A stretch of DNA of 64,000 nucleotides from contig OY756971.1 of the NCBI GenBank assembly GCA_963580455.1, positions 13,353,001 to 13,417,000 of the forward strand. Reading direction: 5' to 3'. The position numbers and the translations under genes are program-made. The stretch comes from Euonymus europaeus (taxonomy: Eukaryota; Streptophyta; Magnoliopsida; Celastrales; Celastraceae). This document shows positions 13,230 through 27,800 of the stretch, one piece after another (the first letter of the stretch is position 1; the number at the start of each line of letters is the position of its first letter). Below the pieces are notes generated by a model. That model made no database searches. It worked only from the letters and a program-made list of their open reading frames with translations, and was not told where the DNA came from.

Positions 13230-16200
13230 ATACTCATAAAATTTGACATAGAATAACAATAAAAAGTGTACACCGAGCAACTTTGGTGCTTCGAAGTTGA
13301 TCAACTCTCTCTATGAAGGAGCTTTTAACGGTTTTGTCCATTTGTTATGGAAAGTTAGTGTTTATTCATCGAAATAATCTAGGAAGCTTATACTAGTAAA
13401 ATTTGACGTAGAAGCACATTAAAAAGTGTACACCGAGCAACTTTGATGGTCCGAAGTTGCTCAAGTCTCTCTACGGAGGAGTTTTTAACGGTTTTGTCCA
13501 TTTGTCATAGAAAGTTGGTGTTTTTGCTTCGAAATAATCTTGAAGCTTATACTCGTAAAATTTGACATAGAAGAACAATAAAATGTGTACACCGAGCAGT
13601 TCTTACAGTCCAAAGTTGCTCAACTCTCTCTATGGTGGAGCTTTAAACAATTTTGTGCATTTGTCATAGAAAGTCGGGGTTTTCTCATTGAAAAAATCTA
13701 GGAAGCTTATACTCATAAAATTTGAAATACGATAACAATAAAAAGCGTACACCGAGCAACTTTGATGGTCCGAAGTTGCTCAACTCTCTCTATGTAAGAT
13801 ATTTTAACGGCTTTGTCCATTTGCCATAGAAAGTTAGTGTTTTGCCATCGAAATAATCTAGGAAGCTTATACTCATAAAATTTGACATAAAATAACAATA
13901 AAAAGTGTACGCCGAGCAAGTTTGGTGGTTCGAAGTTGATAAACTCTCTCTGCGGAGGAGCTTTTAACGGTTTTGTCCATTTGTCATAGAAAGTTGGTGT
14001 TTTTGCTTCGAAATAATCTTGAAGCTTATACTCGTAAAATTTGACATAGAAGAACAATAAAATGTGTACACCGAGCAGTTCTTACAGTCCAAAGTTGCTC
14101 AACTGTCTCAATGGTGGAGCTTTTAAAAAAATTTCTGCATTTGTCATAGAAAAGTCAGGGTTTTGTCATTGAAATAATCTAGGAAGCTTATACTCATAAA
14201 ATTTGAAATAGGATAACAATAAAAAGCGCACACCAAGCAACTTTCATGGTCCGAAGTTGCTCAACTCTCTATATGGAAGATATTTTAACGGGTTTGTCAA
14301 TTTGTCATAGAAAGTTAGTGTTTATTCATCGAAATAATCTAGGAAGCTTATACCAGTAAAATTTGACGTAGAAGCACATTAAAAAGTGTACACCGAGCAA
14401 CTTTGATGTTCCGAAGTTGCTCAAGTCTCTCTACGGAGGAGCTTTTAACGGTTTTTTCCATTTGTCATAGAAAGTTGGTGTTTTTGCTTCGAAATAATGT
14501 TGAAGCTTATACTCGTAAAATTTGACATAGAAGAACAATAAAATGTGTACACCGAGCAGCTCTTACAGTCCAAAGTTGCTCAACTGTCTCAATTGTGGAG
14601 CTTTTAATAATTTTCTGCATTTGTCATAGAAATTCGAGGTTTTGTCATTGAAATAATCTAGGAAGCTTATACTCATAAAATTTGAAATAGGATAACAATA
14701 AAAAGCGTACACCAAGCAACTTTGATGGTCCGAAGTTGCTCAACTTTCTTTATGGAAGATATTTTAACGGCTTTGTCCATTTGTCGTAGAAAGTTAGTGT
14801 TTATTCATCGAAATAATCTAGGAAGCTTATACCAGTAAAATTTGACGTAGAAGCACATTAAAATGTGTAAACCGAGCAACTTTGATGGTCCGAAGTTGCT
14901 CAACTCTCTCTACGGAGGTGCTTTAAACGGTTTTTTCCATTTGTCATAGAAAGTTGGTGTTTTTGCTTCGAAATAATCTTGAAGCTTATACTCGTAAAAT
15001 TTGACATAGAAGAACAATAAAATGTGTACACCGAGCAACTCTGACAGTCCCAAGTTGCTCAACTCTCTCTATGGAGGAGCTTTTAACAATTTTGTCCATT
15101 TGTCATAGAAAGTTGGTGTTTTGTCATCGAAATAATCTAGGAAGCTTATACTCATAAAATTTGACATAGAATAACAATAAAAAGTGTACACCGAGCAACT
15201 TTGGTGCTTCGAAGTTGATCAACTCTCTCTATGAAGGAGCTTTTAACGGTTTTGTCCATTTGTTATGGAAAGTTAGTGTTTATTCATCGAAATAATCTAG
15301 GAAGCTTATACTAGTAAAATTTGACGTAGAAGCACATTAAAAAGTGTACACCGAGCAACTTTGATGGTCCGAAGTTGCTCAAGTCTCTCTACGGAGGAGC
15401 TTTTAACGGTTTTGTCCATTTGTCATAGAAAGTTGGTGTTTTTGCTTCGAAATAATCTTGAAGCTTATACTCGTAAAATTTGACATAGAAGAACAATAAA
15501 ATGTGTACACCGAGCAGTTCTTACAGTCCAAAGTTGCTCAACTCTCTCTATGGTGGAGCTTTAAACAATTTTGTGCATTTGTCATAGAAAGTCGGGCTTT
15601 TGTCATTGAAAAAATCTAGGAAGCTTATACTCATAAAATTTGAAATAGGATAACAATAAAAAGCGTACACCGAGCAACTTTGATGGTCCGAAGTTGCTCA
15701 ACTCTCTCTATGTAAGATATTTTAACGGCTTTGTCCATTTGCCATAGAAAGTTAGTGTTTTGCCATCGAAATAATCTAGTAAGCTTATACTCATAAAATT
15801 TGACATAAAATAACAATAAAAAGTGTACGCCGAGCAAGTTTGGTGGTTCGAAGTTGATAAACTCTCTCTACGGAGGAGCTTTTAACGGTTTTGTCCATTT
15901 GTCATAGAAAGTTGGTGTTTTTGCTTCGAAATAATCTTGAAGCTTATACTCGTAAAATTTGACATAGAAGAACAATAAAATGTGTACACCGAGCAGTTCT
16001 TACAGTCCAAAGTTGCTCAACTGTCTCAATGGTGGAGCTTTTAAAAAAATTTCTGCATTTGTCATAGAAAAGTCAGGGTTTTGTCATTGAAATAATCTAG
16101 GAAGCTTATACTCATAAAATTTGAAATAGGATAACAATAAAAAGCGTACACCAAGCAACGTTGATGGTCCGAAGTTGCTCAACTCTCTCTATGGATGATA

Positions 16201-18879
16201 TTTTAACGGCTTTGTCCATTTCTCATAGAAAGTTAGTGTTTACTCATCGAAATAAACTAGGAAGCTTATACTCGTAAAATTTAACATAGAAGCACATTAA
16301 AAAGTGTACACCGAGCAACTTTGATGGTCCGAAGTTGCTCAACTCTCTCTACGGAGGTGCTTTAAACGGTTTTTTCCATTTGTCATAGAAAGTTGGTGTT
16401 TTTGCTTCGAAATAATCTTGAAGCTTATACTCGTAAAATTTGACATAGAAGAACAATAAAATATGTACACCGAGCAGCTCTGACAGTCCCAAGTTGCTCA
16501 ACTCTCTCTATGGAGGAGCTTTTAACAATTTTGTCCATTCGTCATAGAAAGTTGGTGTTTTGTCATCGAAATAATCTAGAAAGCTTATACTCATAAAATT
16601 TGACATAGAATAACAATAAAAAGTGTACACCGAGCAACTTTGGTGCTTCGAAGTTGATCAACTCTCTCTATGGAGGAGCTTTTGACGGTTTTGTCCATTT
16701 GTCATAGAAAGTTAGTGTTTATTCATCGAAATAATCTAGGAAGCTTATACTCGTAAAATTTGACGTAGAAGCACATTAAAAAGTGTACACCGAGCAACTT
16801 TGATGGTCCGACGTTGCTCAAGTCTCTCTACGGAGGTGCTTTTAACGGTTTTGTCCATTTGTCATAGAAAGTTGGTGTTTTTGCTTCGAAATAATCTTGA
16901 AGCTTATACTCGTAAAATTTGACATAGAAGAACAATAAAATGTGTACACCGAGCAGTTCTTACCGTCCAAAGTTGCTCAACTCTCTCTACGGTGGAGCTT
17001 TAAACAATTTTGTGCATTTGTCATAGAAAGTCGGGGTTTTGTCATTGAAAAAATCTAGGAAGCTTATACTCATAAAATTTGAAATAGGATAACAATAAAA
17101 AGCGTACACCAAGCAACTTTGATGGTCCGAAGTTGCTCAACTTTCTCTATGGAAGATATTTTAACGGCTTTGTCCATTTGTCATAGAAAGTTAGTGTTTA
17201 TTCATCGAAATAATCTAGGAAGCTTATACCAGTAAAATTTGACGTAGAAGCACATTAAAAAGTGTAAACCGAGCAACTTTGACGGTCCAAACTTGCTCGA
17301 CTCTCTCTATGGAGGACCTTTTTAACGGCTTTGTCCGTTTTTCATAGAAAGTTATTGTTTATTCATCGAAATAATCTAAGAGGCTTACACTCATAAAATT
17401 TGATATAGAAGAACATTAAAAAGTGTACACCGTGCAACTCTGATGCTCCGAAATTGCTCAACTCTCTCTACGAAGGAGCTTTTAAATGTTTTGTCCATTT
17501 GTCATAGAAAGTTGGTGTTTTTGCTTCGAAATAATCTTGAAGCTTATACTCGTAAAATTTGACATAGAAGAACAATAAAATGTGTACACCGAGCAGCTCT
17601 GACAGTCCAAAGTTGCTCAACTGTCTCAATGGTAGAGCTTTTAATAATTTTCTGCATTTGTCATAGAAAGTCAGGGTTTTGTCATTGAAATAATCTAGGA
17701 AGCTTATACTCATAAAATTTGAAATAGGATAACAATAAAAAGCGTACACCAAGCAACTTTGATGGTCCGAAGTTGCTCAACTTTCTCTATGGAAGATATT
17801 TTAACGGCTTTGTCCATTTGTCGTAGAAAGTTAGTGTTTATTCATCGAAATAATCTAGGAAGCTTATACCAGTAAAATTTGACGTAGAAGCACATTAAAA
17901 AGTGTAAACCGAGCAACTTTGATGGTCCGAAGTTGCTCAACTCTCTCTACGGAGGTGCTTTAAACGGTTTTTTCCATTTGTCATAGAAAGTTGGTGTTTT
18001 TGCTTCGAAATAATCTTGAAGCTTATACTTGTAAAATTTGACATAGAAGAACAATAAAATGTGTACACCGAGCAACTCTGACAGTCCCAAGTTGCTCAAC
18101 TCTCTCTATGGAGGAGCTTTTAACAATTTTGTCCATTTGTCATAGAAAGTTGGTGTTTTGTCATCGAAATAATCTAGGAAGCTTATACTCATAAAATTTG
18201 ACATAGAATAACAATAAAAAGTGTACACCGAGCAACTTTGGTGCTTCGAAGTTGATCAACTCTCTCTATGAAGGAGCTTTTAACGGTTTTGTCCATTTGT
18301 TATAGAAAGTTAGTGTTTATTCATCGAAATAATCTAGGAAGCTTATACTAGTAAAATTTGACGTAGAAGCACATTAAAAAGTGTACACCGAGCAACTTTG
18401 ATGGTCCGAAGTTGCTCAAGTCTCTCTACGGAGGAGCTTTTAACGGTTTTGTCCATTTGTCATAGAAAGTTTGTGTTTTTGCTTCGAAATAATCTTGAAG
18501 CTTAGACTCGTAAAATTTGACATAGAAGAACAATAAAATGTGTACACCGAGCAGTTCTTACAGTCCAAAGTTGCTCAACTCTCTCTATGGTGGAGCTTTA
18601 AACAATTTTGTGCATTTGTCATAGAAAGTCGGGGTTTTGTCATTGAAAAAATCTAGGAAGCTTATACTCATAAAATTTGAAATAGGATAACAATAAAAAG
18701 TGTACACCGAGCAACTTTGATGGTCCGAAGTTGCTCAACTCTCTCTATGTAAGATATTTTAACGGCTTTGTCCATTTGCCATAGAAAGTTAGTGTTTTGC
18801 CATCGAAATAATCTAGGAAGCTTATACTCATAAAATTTGACATAAAATAACAATAAAAAGTGTACGCCGAGCAAGTTTG

Positions 18880-21800
18880 GTGGTTCGAAGTTGATAAACT
18901 CTCTCTACGGAGGAGCTTTTAACGGTTTTGTCCATTTGTCATAGAATGTTAGTGTTTATTCTTTGAAATAATCTAGGAAGCTTATACTCGTAAAATTTTA
19001 CATAAAAGCACATTAAAAAGGATACACCGAGCAACTTTGACGGTCCGAACTTGCTCGACTCTCTCTATGGGGACCTTTTTAACGGCTTTGTCCGTTTTTC
19101 ATAGAAAGTTAGTGTTTATTCATCGAAATAATCTAGGAAGCTTATACTCGTAAAATTTGATATAGAAGAACATTAAAAAGTGTACACCGTGCAACTCCGA
19201 TGCTCCGAAATTGCTCAACTCTCTCTACGGAGGAGCTTTTAAATGTTTTGTCCATTTGTCATAGAAAGTTGGTGTTTTTGCTTCGAAATAATCTTGAAGC
19301 TTATACTCGTAAAATTTGACATAGAAGAACAATAAAATGTGTACACCGAGCAGCTCTGACAGTCCAAAGTTGCTCAACTGTCTCAATGGTGGAGCTTTTA
19401 ACAATTTTCTGCATTTGTCATAGAAAAGTCAGGGTTTTGTCATTGAAATAATCTAGGAAGCTTATACTCATAAAATTTGAAATAGGATAACAATAAAAAG
19501 CGTACACCAAGCAACGTTGATGGTCCGAAGTTGCTCAACTCTCTCTATGGAATATATTTTAACGGCTTTGTCCATTTCTCATAGAAAGTTAGTGTTTACT
19601 CATCGAAATAAACTAGGAAGCTTATACTCGTAAAATTTGACTTAGAAGCACATTAAAAATTGTACACCGAGCAACTTTGATGGTCCGAAGTTGCCCAACT
19701 CTCTCTACGGAGGTGCTTTAAACGGTTTTTTCCATTTGTCATAGAAAGTTGGTGTTTTTGCTTCGAAATAATCTTGAAGCTTATACTCGTAAAATTTCAC
19801 ATAGAAGAACAATAAAATGTGTACACCGAGCAGCTCTGACAGTCCCAAGTTGCTCAACTCTCTCTATGGAGGAGCTTTTAACAATTTTGTCCATTCGTCA
19901 TAGAAAGTTGGTGTTTTGTCATCGAAATAATCTAGGAAGCTTATACTCATAAAATTTGAAATAGGATAACAATAAAAAGCGTACACCGAGCAACTTTGAT
20001 GGTTCGAAGTTGCTCAACTCTCTCTATGGAAGATATTTTAACGGCTTTGTCCATTTGCCATAGAAAGTTAGTGTTTTGCCATCGAAATAATCTAGGAAGC
20101 TTATACTCATAAAGTTTTGCCATCGAAATAATCTAAGAATCTTATACTCATAAAATTTGACATAAAATAACAATAAAAAGTGTACGCCGAGCAAGTTTGG
20201 TGCTTCGAAGTTGATCAACTCTCTCTATGGAGGAGCTTTTAACGGTTTTGTCCATTTGTCATAGAATGTTAGTGTTTATTCATCGAAATAATCTAGGAAG
20301 CTTATACTCGTATAATTTGACATAGAAGCACATTAAAAAGGGTACACCGAGCAACTTTGACGTTCCGAACTTGCTCGACTCTCTCTACGGAGGTGCTTTA
20401 AACGGTTTTTTCCATTTGTCATAGAAAGTTGGTGTTTATTCATCGAAATAATCTAGGAAGCTTATACTCGTAAAATTTGACGTAGAAGCACATTAAAAAG
20501 TGTACACCGTGCAACTCTGATGCTCCGAAATTGCTCAACTCTCTCTACGGAAGAGCTTTTAACGGTTTTGTCCATTTGTCATAGAAAGTTGGTGTTTTTG
20601 CTTCGAAATAATCTTGAAGCTTATACTCGTAAAATTTGATATAGAAGAACAATAAAATGTGTACACCGAGCAGCTCTGATAGTCCAAAGTTGCTCAACTC
20701 TCTCTATGGTGGAGCTTTTAACAATTTTCTGCATTTGTCATAGAAAGTCGGGGTTTTGTCATTGAAATAATCTAGGAAGCTTATACTCATAAAATTTGAA
20801 ATAGGATAACAATAAAAAGCGTACACCAAGCAACTTTGATGGTCCGAAGTTGCTCAACTCTCTCTATGGAAGATATTTTAACGGCTTTGTCCATTTGTCA
20901 TAGAAAGTTAGTGTTTTGCCATCGAAATAATCTAGGAAGCTTATTCATATAAAATTTGACATAGAATAACAATAAAAAGTGTACACCGAGAAACTTTGGT
21001 GCTTCGAAGTTGATCAACTCTCGCTATGGAGGAGCTTTTAACGGTTTTGTCCATTTGTCATAGAAAGTTAGTGTTTATTCATCGAAATAATCTAGGAAGC
21101 TTATACTCGTAAAACTTGACATAGAAGCACATTAAAAAGTGTACACCGAGCAACTTTGATCGTCCGAACTTGCTCAACTCTCTCTATGGAAGAGCTTTTA
21201 CCGGCTTTATCCATTTGCCATGGAAATTTAGTGTTTGTTCATCTAAATAATCTAGCAAGCTTATACTCGTAAAATTTGAAATAGGATAACAATAAAAAGC
21301 TTACACCAAGCAACTTTGATGGTCCGAAGTTGCTCAACTCTCTCTATGGAAGATATTTTAACAGCTTTGTCCATTTGTCATAGAAAGTTAGTGTTTATTC
21401 ATTGAAATAATTTAGGAAGCTTATACTCGTATAATTTGACATAGAAGCACATTAAAAAGTGTACACCGAGCAACTTTGATGGTCCGGAGTTGCTCAACTC
21501 TCTCTACGGAGGTGCTTTAAACGGTTTTTTCCATTTGTCATAGAAAGTTGGTGTTTATTCATCGAAATAATCTAGGAAGCTTATACTCGTAAAATTTGAC
21601 GTAGAAGCACATTAAAAAGCGTACACCGAGCAACTTTGGTGGTCCGAAGTTGCTCAAGTCTCTCTACGGAGGAGCTTTTAACGGTTTTGTCCATTTGTCA
21701 TAGAAAGTTGGTGTTTTTGCTTCGAAATAATCTTGAAGCTTATACTCGTAAAATTTGACATAGAAGAACAATAAAATGTGTACACCGAGCAGCTCTGTCA

Positions 21801-24800
21801 GTTCAAAGTTGCTCAACTCTCTCTATGGTGGAGCTTTTAACAATTTTGTGCATTTGTCATAGAAAGTTGGGGTTTTATCGTTGAAAAAATCTAGGAAGCT
21901 TATACTCATAAAATTTGAAATAGGATAACAATAAAAAGCGTACACCGATCAACTTTGATGGTCCGAAGTTGCTCAACTCTCTATATGGAAGATATTTTAA
22001 TGGGTTTGTCCATTTGTCATAGAAAGTTGGTGTTTATTCATCGAAATAATCTAGGAAGCTTATACTTGTAAAATTTGACGTAGAAGCACATTAAAAAGTG
22101 TGGACGGAGCAACTTTGATGGTCCGAAGTTGCTCAAGTCTCTCTACGGAGGAGCTTTTAACGGTTTTGTCCATTTGTCATAGAAAGTTGGTGTTTTTGCT
22201 TCGAAATAATCTTGAAGCTTATACTCGTAAAATTTGACATAAAAGAACAATAAAATGTGTACACCGAGCAGCTCCGAGAGCCCAAAGTTGCTCAACTCTC
22301 TCTATGGTGGAGCTTTTAACAATTTTGTGCATTTGTCATAGAAAGTCGGGGTTTTGTCATTGAAAAAATCTTGGAAGCTTATACTCATAAAATTTGAAAT
22401 AGGATAACGATAAAAAGCGTACACCGAGCAACTTTGATGGTCCGAAGTTGCTCAACTTTTTATATGGAAGATATTTTAACGGGTTTGTCCATTTGTCATA
22501 GAAACTTAGTGTTTATTCATCGAAATAATCTAGGAAGCTTATACTCGTAAAATTTGACGTAGAAGCACATTAAAAAGTGTACACCGAGCAACTTTGATGG
22601 TCCGAAGTTGCTCAAGTCTCTATATGGAAGATATTTTAACGGGTTTGTCCATTTGTCATAGAAAGTTGGTGTTTATTCATCGAAATAATCTAGGAAGCTT
22701 ATACTCGTAAAATTTGACGTAGAAGCACATTAAAAAGTGTACACCGAGCAACTTTGATGGTCCGAAGTTGCTCAAGTCTCTCTACGGAGGAGCTTTTAAC
22801 GTTTTTGTCCATTTGTCATAGAAAGTTGGTGTTTTTGCGTCGAAATAATCTTGAAGCTTATACTCGTAAAATTTGACGTAGAAGAACATTAAAAAGTGTA
22901 CACCGAGCAACTTTGACGGTCCGAACTTGCTCGACTCTCTCTATGGAGGACCTTTTTAACGGCTTTGTTCGTTTTTCATAGAAAGTTAGTGTTTATTCAT
23001 CGAAATAATCTAGGAAGCTTATACTCGTAAAATTTGATATAGAAGAACATTAAAAAGTGTACACCGTGCAACTCTGATGCTTCGAAATTGCTCAACTCTC
23101 TCTACGGAGGAGCTTTTAAATGTTTTGTCCATTTGTCATAGAAAGTTGGTGTTTTTGCTTCGAAAAAATCTTGAAGCTTATACTCGTAAAATTTGACGTA
23201 GAAGCACATTAAAAAGTGTACACCGAGCAACTTTGATGGTCCGAAGTTGCTCAAGTCTCTCTACGGAGGAGCTTTTAGCGGTTTTGTCCATTTGTCATAG
23301 AAAGTTGGTGTTTTTGCTTCGAAATAATCTTGAAGCTTATACTCGTAAAATTTGACATAGAAGAACAATAAAATGTGTACACCGAGCAGCTCTGAGAGTC
23401 CAAAGTTGCTCGACTCTCTCTATGGTGGAGCTTTTAACAATTTTGTGCATTTGTCATAGAAAGACAGGGTTTTGTCATTGAAAAAATCTAGGAAGCTTAT
23501 ACTCATAAAATTAGAAATAGGATAATAATAAAAAGCGTACACCGAGCAACTTTGATGGTCCGAAGTTGCTCAACTTTTTATATGGAAGATATTTTAACGG
23601 GTTTGTCCATTTGTCATAGAAAGTTAGTGTTTATTCATCGAAATAATCTAGGAAGCTTATACTCGTAAAATTTGACGTAGAAGCACATTAAAAAGTGTAC
23701 ACCGAGCAACTTTGATGGTCCGAAGTTGCTCAAGTCTCTCTACGGATGAGCTTTTAACGGTTTTGTCCATTTGTCATAGAAAGTTGGTGTTTTTGCTTCG
23801 AAATAATCTTGAAGCTTATACTCGTAAAATTTGACATAGACGAACAATAAAATGTGTACACCGAGCAGCTCTGACAGTCCAAAGTTGCTCAACTCTCTCT
23901 ATGGTGGAGCTTTAAACAATTTTGTGCATTTGTCATAGAAAGTCGGGGTTTTATCGTTGAAAAAATCTAGGAAGCTTATACTCATAAAATTTGAAATAGG
24001 ATAACAATAAAAAGCGTACACCGAGCAACTTTGATGGTCCGAAGTTGCTCAACTCTCTATATGGTAGATATTTTAATGGGTTTGTCCATTTCTTATAGAA
24101 AGTTGGTGTTTATTCATCGAAATAATCTAGGAAGCTTATACTCGTAAAATTTGACGTAGAAGCACATTAAAAAGTGTGGATCAAGCAACTTTGATGGTCC
24201 GAAGTTGCTCAAGTCTCTCTACGGAGGAGCTTTTAACGGTTTTGTCCATTTGTCATAGAAAGTTGGTGTTTTTGCTTCGAAATAATCTTGAAGCTTATAC
24301 TCGTAAAATTTGACATAGAAGAACAATAAAATGTGTACACCGATCCGCTCTGACAGTCCAAAGTTGCTCAACTGTATCAATGGTGGAGCTTTTAACAATT
24401 TTCTGCATTTGTCATAGAAAGTCAGGGTTTTGTCATTGAAATAATCTAGGAAGCTTATTCTCATAAAATTTGAAATAGGATAACAATAAAAAGAGTACAC
24501 CAAGCAACTTTGATGGTCCGAAGTTGCTCAACTCTCTCTATGGAAGATATTTTAACGGCTTTGTCCATTTGTCATAGAAAGTTAGTGTTTATTCATTGAA
24601 ATAATCTAGCAAGCTTATACTCGTATAATTTGACATAGAAGCACATTAAAAAGTGTACACCGAACAACTTTGATGGTCCGAAGTTGCTCAACTCTCTCTA
24701 CGGAGGTGCTTTAAACGGTTTTTTCCATTTGTCATAGAAAATTGGTGTTTATTCATCGAAATAATCTAGGAAGCTTATACTCGTAAAATTTGACGTAGAA

Positions 24801-27800
24801 GCACATTAAAAAGTGTGGACCGAGCAACTTCGATGGTCCGAAGTTGCTCAAGTCTCTCTACGGAGGAGCTTTTAACGGTTTTGTCCATTTGTCATAGAAA
24901 GTTGTTGTTTTTGCTTCGAAATAATCTTGAAGCTTATACTCGTAAAATTTGACATAGAAGAACAATAAAATATGTACACCGAGCAGCTCTGACAGTTCAA
25001 AGTTGCTCAACTCTCTCTATGGTGGAGCTTTTAACAATTTTGTGCATTTGTCATAGAAAGTCGGGTTTTTATCGTTGAAAAAATCTAGGAAGCTTATACT
25101 CACAAAATTTGAAATAGGATAACAATAAAAAGCGTACACCGATCAACTTTGATGGTCCGAAGTTGCTCAACTCTCTATATGGAAGATATTTTAATGGGTT
25201 TGTCCATTTGTCATAGAAAGTTAGTGTTTTGCCATTGAAATAATCTAGGAAGCTTATTCTTATAAAATTTGACATAGAATAACAATAAAAAGTGTACACC
25301 GAGCAACTTTGGTGCTTCGAAGTTGATCAACTCTCGCTATGGAGGAGCTTTTAACGGTTTTGTCCATTTGTCATAGAAAGTTAGTGTTTATTCATCGAAA
25401 TAATCTAGGAAGCTTATACTCGTAAAATTTGACATAGAAGCACATTAAAAAGTGTACACCGAGCAACTTTGATCGTCCGAACTTGCTCAACTCTCTCTAT
25501 GGAAGAGCTTTTACCGGCTTTGTCCATTTGCCATGGAAATTTAGTGTTTGTTCATCGAAATAATCTAGCAAAGCTTATACTCATAAAATTTGATATAGAA
25601 GAACATTAAAAAGTGTACACTGTGCAACTTTGATGGTCCGAAGTTGCTCAACTCTCTCTACGGAGGAGCTTTTAACGGTTTTGTCCATTTGTCGTAGAAA
25701 GTTAGTGTTTATTCATCGAAATAATCTAGGAAGCTTATACTCGTAAAATTTGACGTAGAAGCACATTAAAAAGTGTACACCGAGCAACTTTGATGGTCCA
25801 AAGTTGGTCAAGTCTCTCTACAGAGGAGCTTTTAACGGTTTTGTCCATTTATCATAGGAAGTTGGTGTTTTTGCTTTGAAATAATCTTGAAGCTTATACT
25901 CGTAAAATTTGACATAGAAGAACAATAAAATGTGTACACCGAGTAGCTCTGAGAGTCCAAAGTTTCTCAACTCTCTCTATGGTGGAGCTTTTAACAATTT
26001 TGGGCATTTGTCATAGAAAGTCGGGGTTTTGTCATTGAAAAAATCTAGGAAGCTTATACTCATAAAATTTGAAATAGGATAACAGTAAAAAGCGTACACC
26101 GAGATACTTTGATGGTCCGAAATTGTTCAACTTTTTATATGGAAGATATTTTAACGGGTTTGTCCATTTGTCATAGAAAGTAAGTGTTTATTCATCGAAA
26201 TAATCTAGGAAGCTTATACTCGTAAAATTTGACGTAGAAGCACATTAAAAAGTGTACACCGAGCAACTTTGATGGTCCGAAGTTGCTCAAGTCTCTCTAC
26301 GGAGGAGCTTTTAACGGTTTTGTCCATTTGTCATAGAAAGTTGGTGTTTTTGCTTCGAAATAATCTTGAAGCTTATACTCGTAAAATTTGACATAGAAGA
26401 ACAATAAAATATGTACACCGAGCAGCTCTGACAGTTCAAAGTTGCTCAAGTCTCTCTATGGTGGAGCTTTTAACAATTTTGTGCATTTGTCATAGAAAGT
26501 CGGGGTTTTATCGTTGAAAAAATCTAGGAAGCTTATACTCATAAAATTTGAAATAGGATAACAATAAAAAGCGTACACCGATCAACTTTGATGGTCCGAA
26601 GTTGCTCAACTCTCTATATGGAAGATATTTTAATGGGTTTGTCCATTTGTCATAGAAAGTTGATGTTTATTCATCGAAATAATCTAGGAAGCTTATACTC
26701 GTAAAATTTGACGTAGAAGCACATTAAAAAGTGTGGACCGAGCAACTTTGATGGTCCGAAGTTGCTCAAGTCTCTCTACGGAGGAGCTTTTAACGGTTTT
26801 GTCCATTTGTCATAGTAAGTTGGTGTTTTTGCTTCGAAATAATCTTGAAGCTTATACTCGTAAACTTTGACATAGAAGAACAATAAAATATGTACACCGA
26901 GCAGCTCTGACAGTTCAAAGTTGCTCAACTCTCTCTATGGTGGAGCTTTTAACAATTTTGTGCATTTGTCATAGAAAGTCGGGGTTTTGTCATTGAAAAA
27001 ATCTTGGAAGCTTATACTCATAAAATTTGAAATAGGATAACGATAAAAAGCGTACACCGAGCAACTTTGATGGTCCGAAGTTGCTCAACTTTTTATATGG
27101 AAGATATTTTAACGGTTTTGTCCATTTGTCATAGAAAGTTAGTGTTTATTCATCGAAATAATCTAGGAAGCTTATACTCGTAAAATTTGACGTCGAAGCA
27201 CATTAAAAAGTGTACACCGAGCAACTTTGATGGTCCGAAGTTGCTCAAGTCTCTATATGGAAGATATTTTAACGGGTTTGTCCATTTGTCATAGAAAGTT
27301 GGTGTTTATTCATCGAAATAATCTAGGAAGCTTATACTCGTAAAATTTGACGTAGTAGCACATTAAAAAGTGTACACCGAGCAACTTTGATGGTCCGAAG
27401 TTGCTCAAGTCTGTCTACGGAGGAGCTTTTAACGATTTTGTCCATTTGTCATAGAAAGTTGGTGTTTTTGCGTCGAAATAATCTTGAAGCTTATACTCGT
27501 AAAATTTGACGTAGAAGCACATTAAAAAGTGTACACCGAGCAACTTTGACAGTCCGAACTTGCTCGACTCTCTCTATGGAGGACCTTTTTAACGGCTTTG
27601 TTCGTTTTTCATAGAAAGTTAGTGTTTATTCATCGAAATAATCTAGGAAGCTTATACTCGTAAAATTTGATATAGAAGAACATTAGAAAGTGTACACCGT
27701 GCAACTCTGATGCTCCGAAATTGCTCAACTCTCTCTACGGAGGAGCTTTTAAATGTTTTGTCCATTTGTCATAGAAAGTTGGTGTTTTTGCTTCGAAATA

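Larger units (their letters stand above)
10560..18880. repeat. HOR zone with 1,889/1,918-bp twelve-monomer period (partly 24-monomer)
   Basis: The private variant CTATGTAAGA occurs at 11901, 13790, 15708 and 18745, with steps 1,889, 1,918 and 3,037 (12, 12 and 19 monomers). The 29-bp difference between the first two steps is one deletion described separately. A second private marker, ATTTCTCATA followed by AAATAAACTAGG, is at 12411 and 16218 (3,807 bp) but absent from the intervening copy. CTTTGATGTTCC is at 10623 and 14401 (3,778 bp). The longer period is thus about 24 monomers, made of two related 12-monomer halves. Confidence 0.8.

Noticed and set aside
19749..19952. Plus-strand 67-codon frame in the satellite, and a similar one at 45590-45793
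   Set aside because: Same explanation: chance open frames. The second depends on the local rearrangement at 45.69 kb.
31..25299. Recurrent 60-115 codon minus-strand open frames in the satellite (ending in ...FYVKFYEYKLP... and similar)
   Set aside because: They arise because one frame of an AT-rich 160-bp repeat lacks stops. Each spans class boundaries, shifts frame every monomer (160 is not a multiple of 3), lacks a conserved start and has no recognisable domain.
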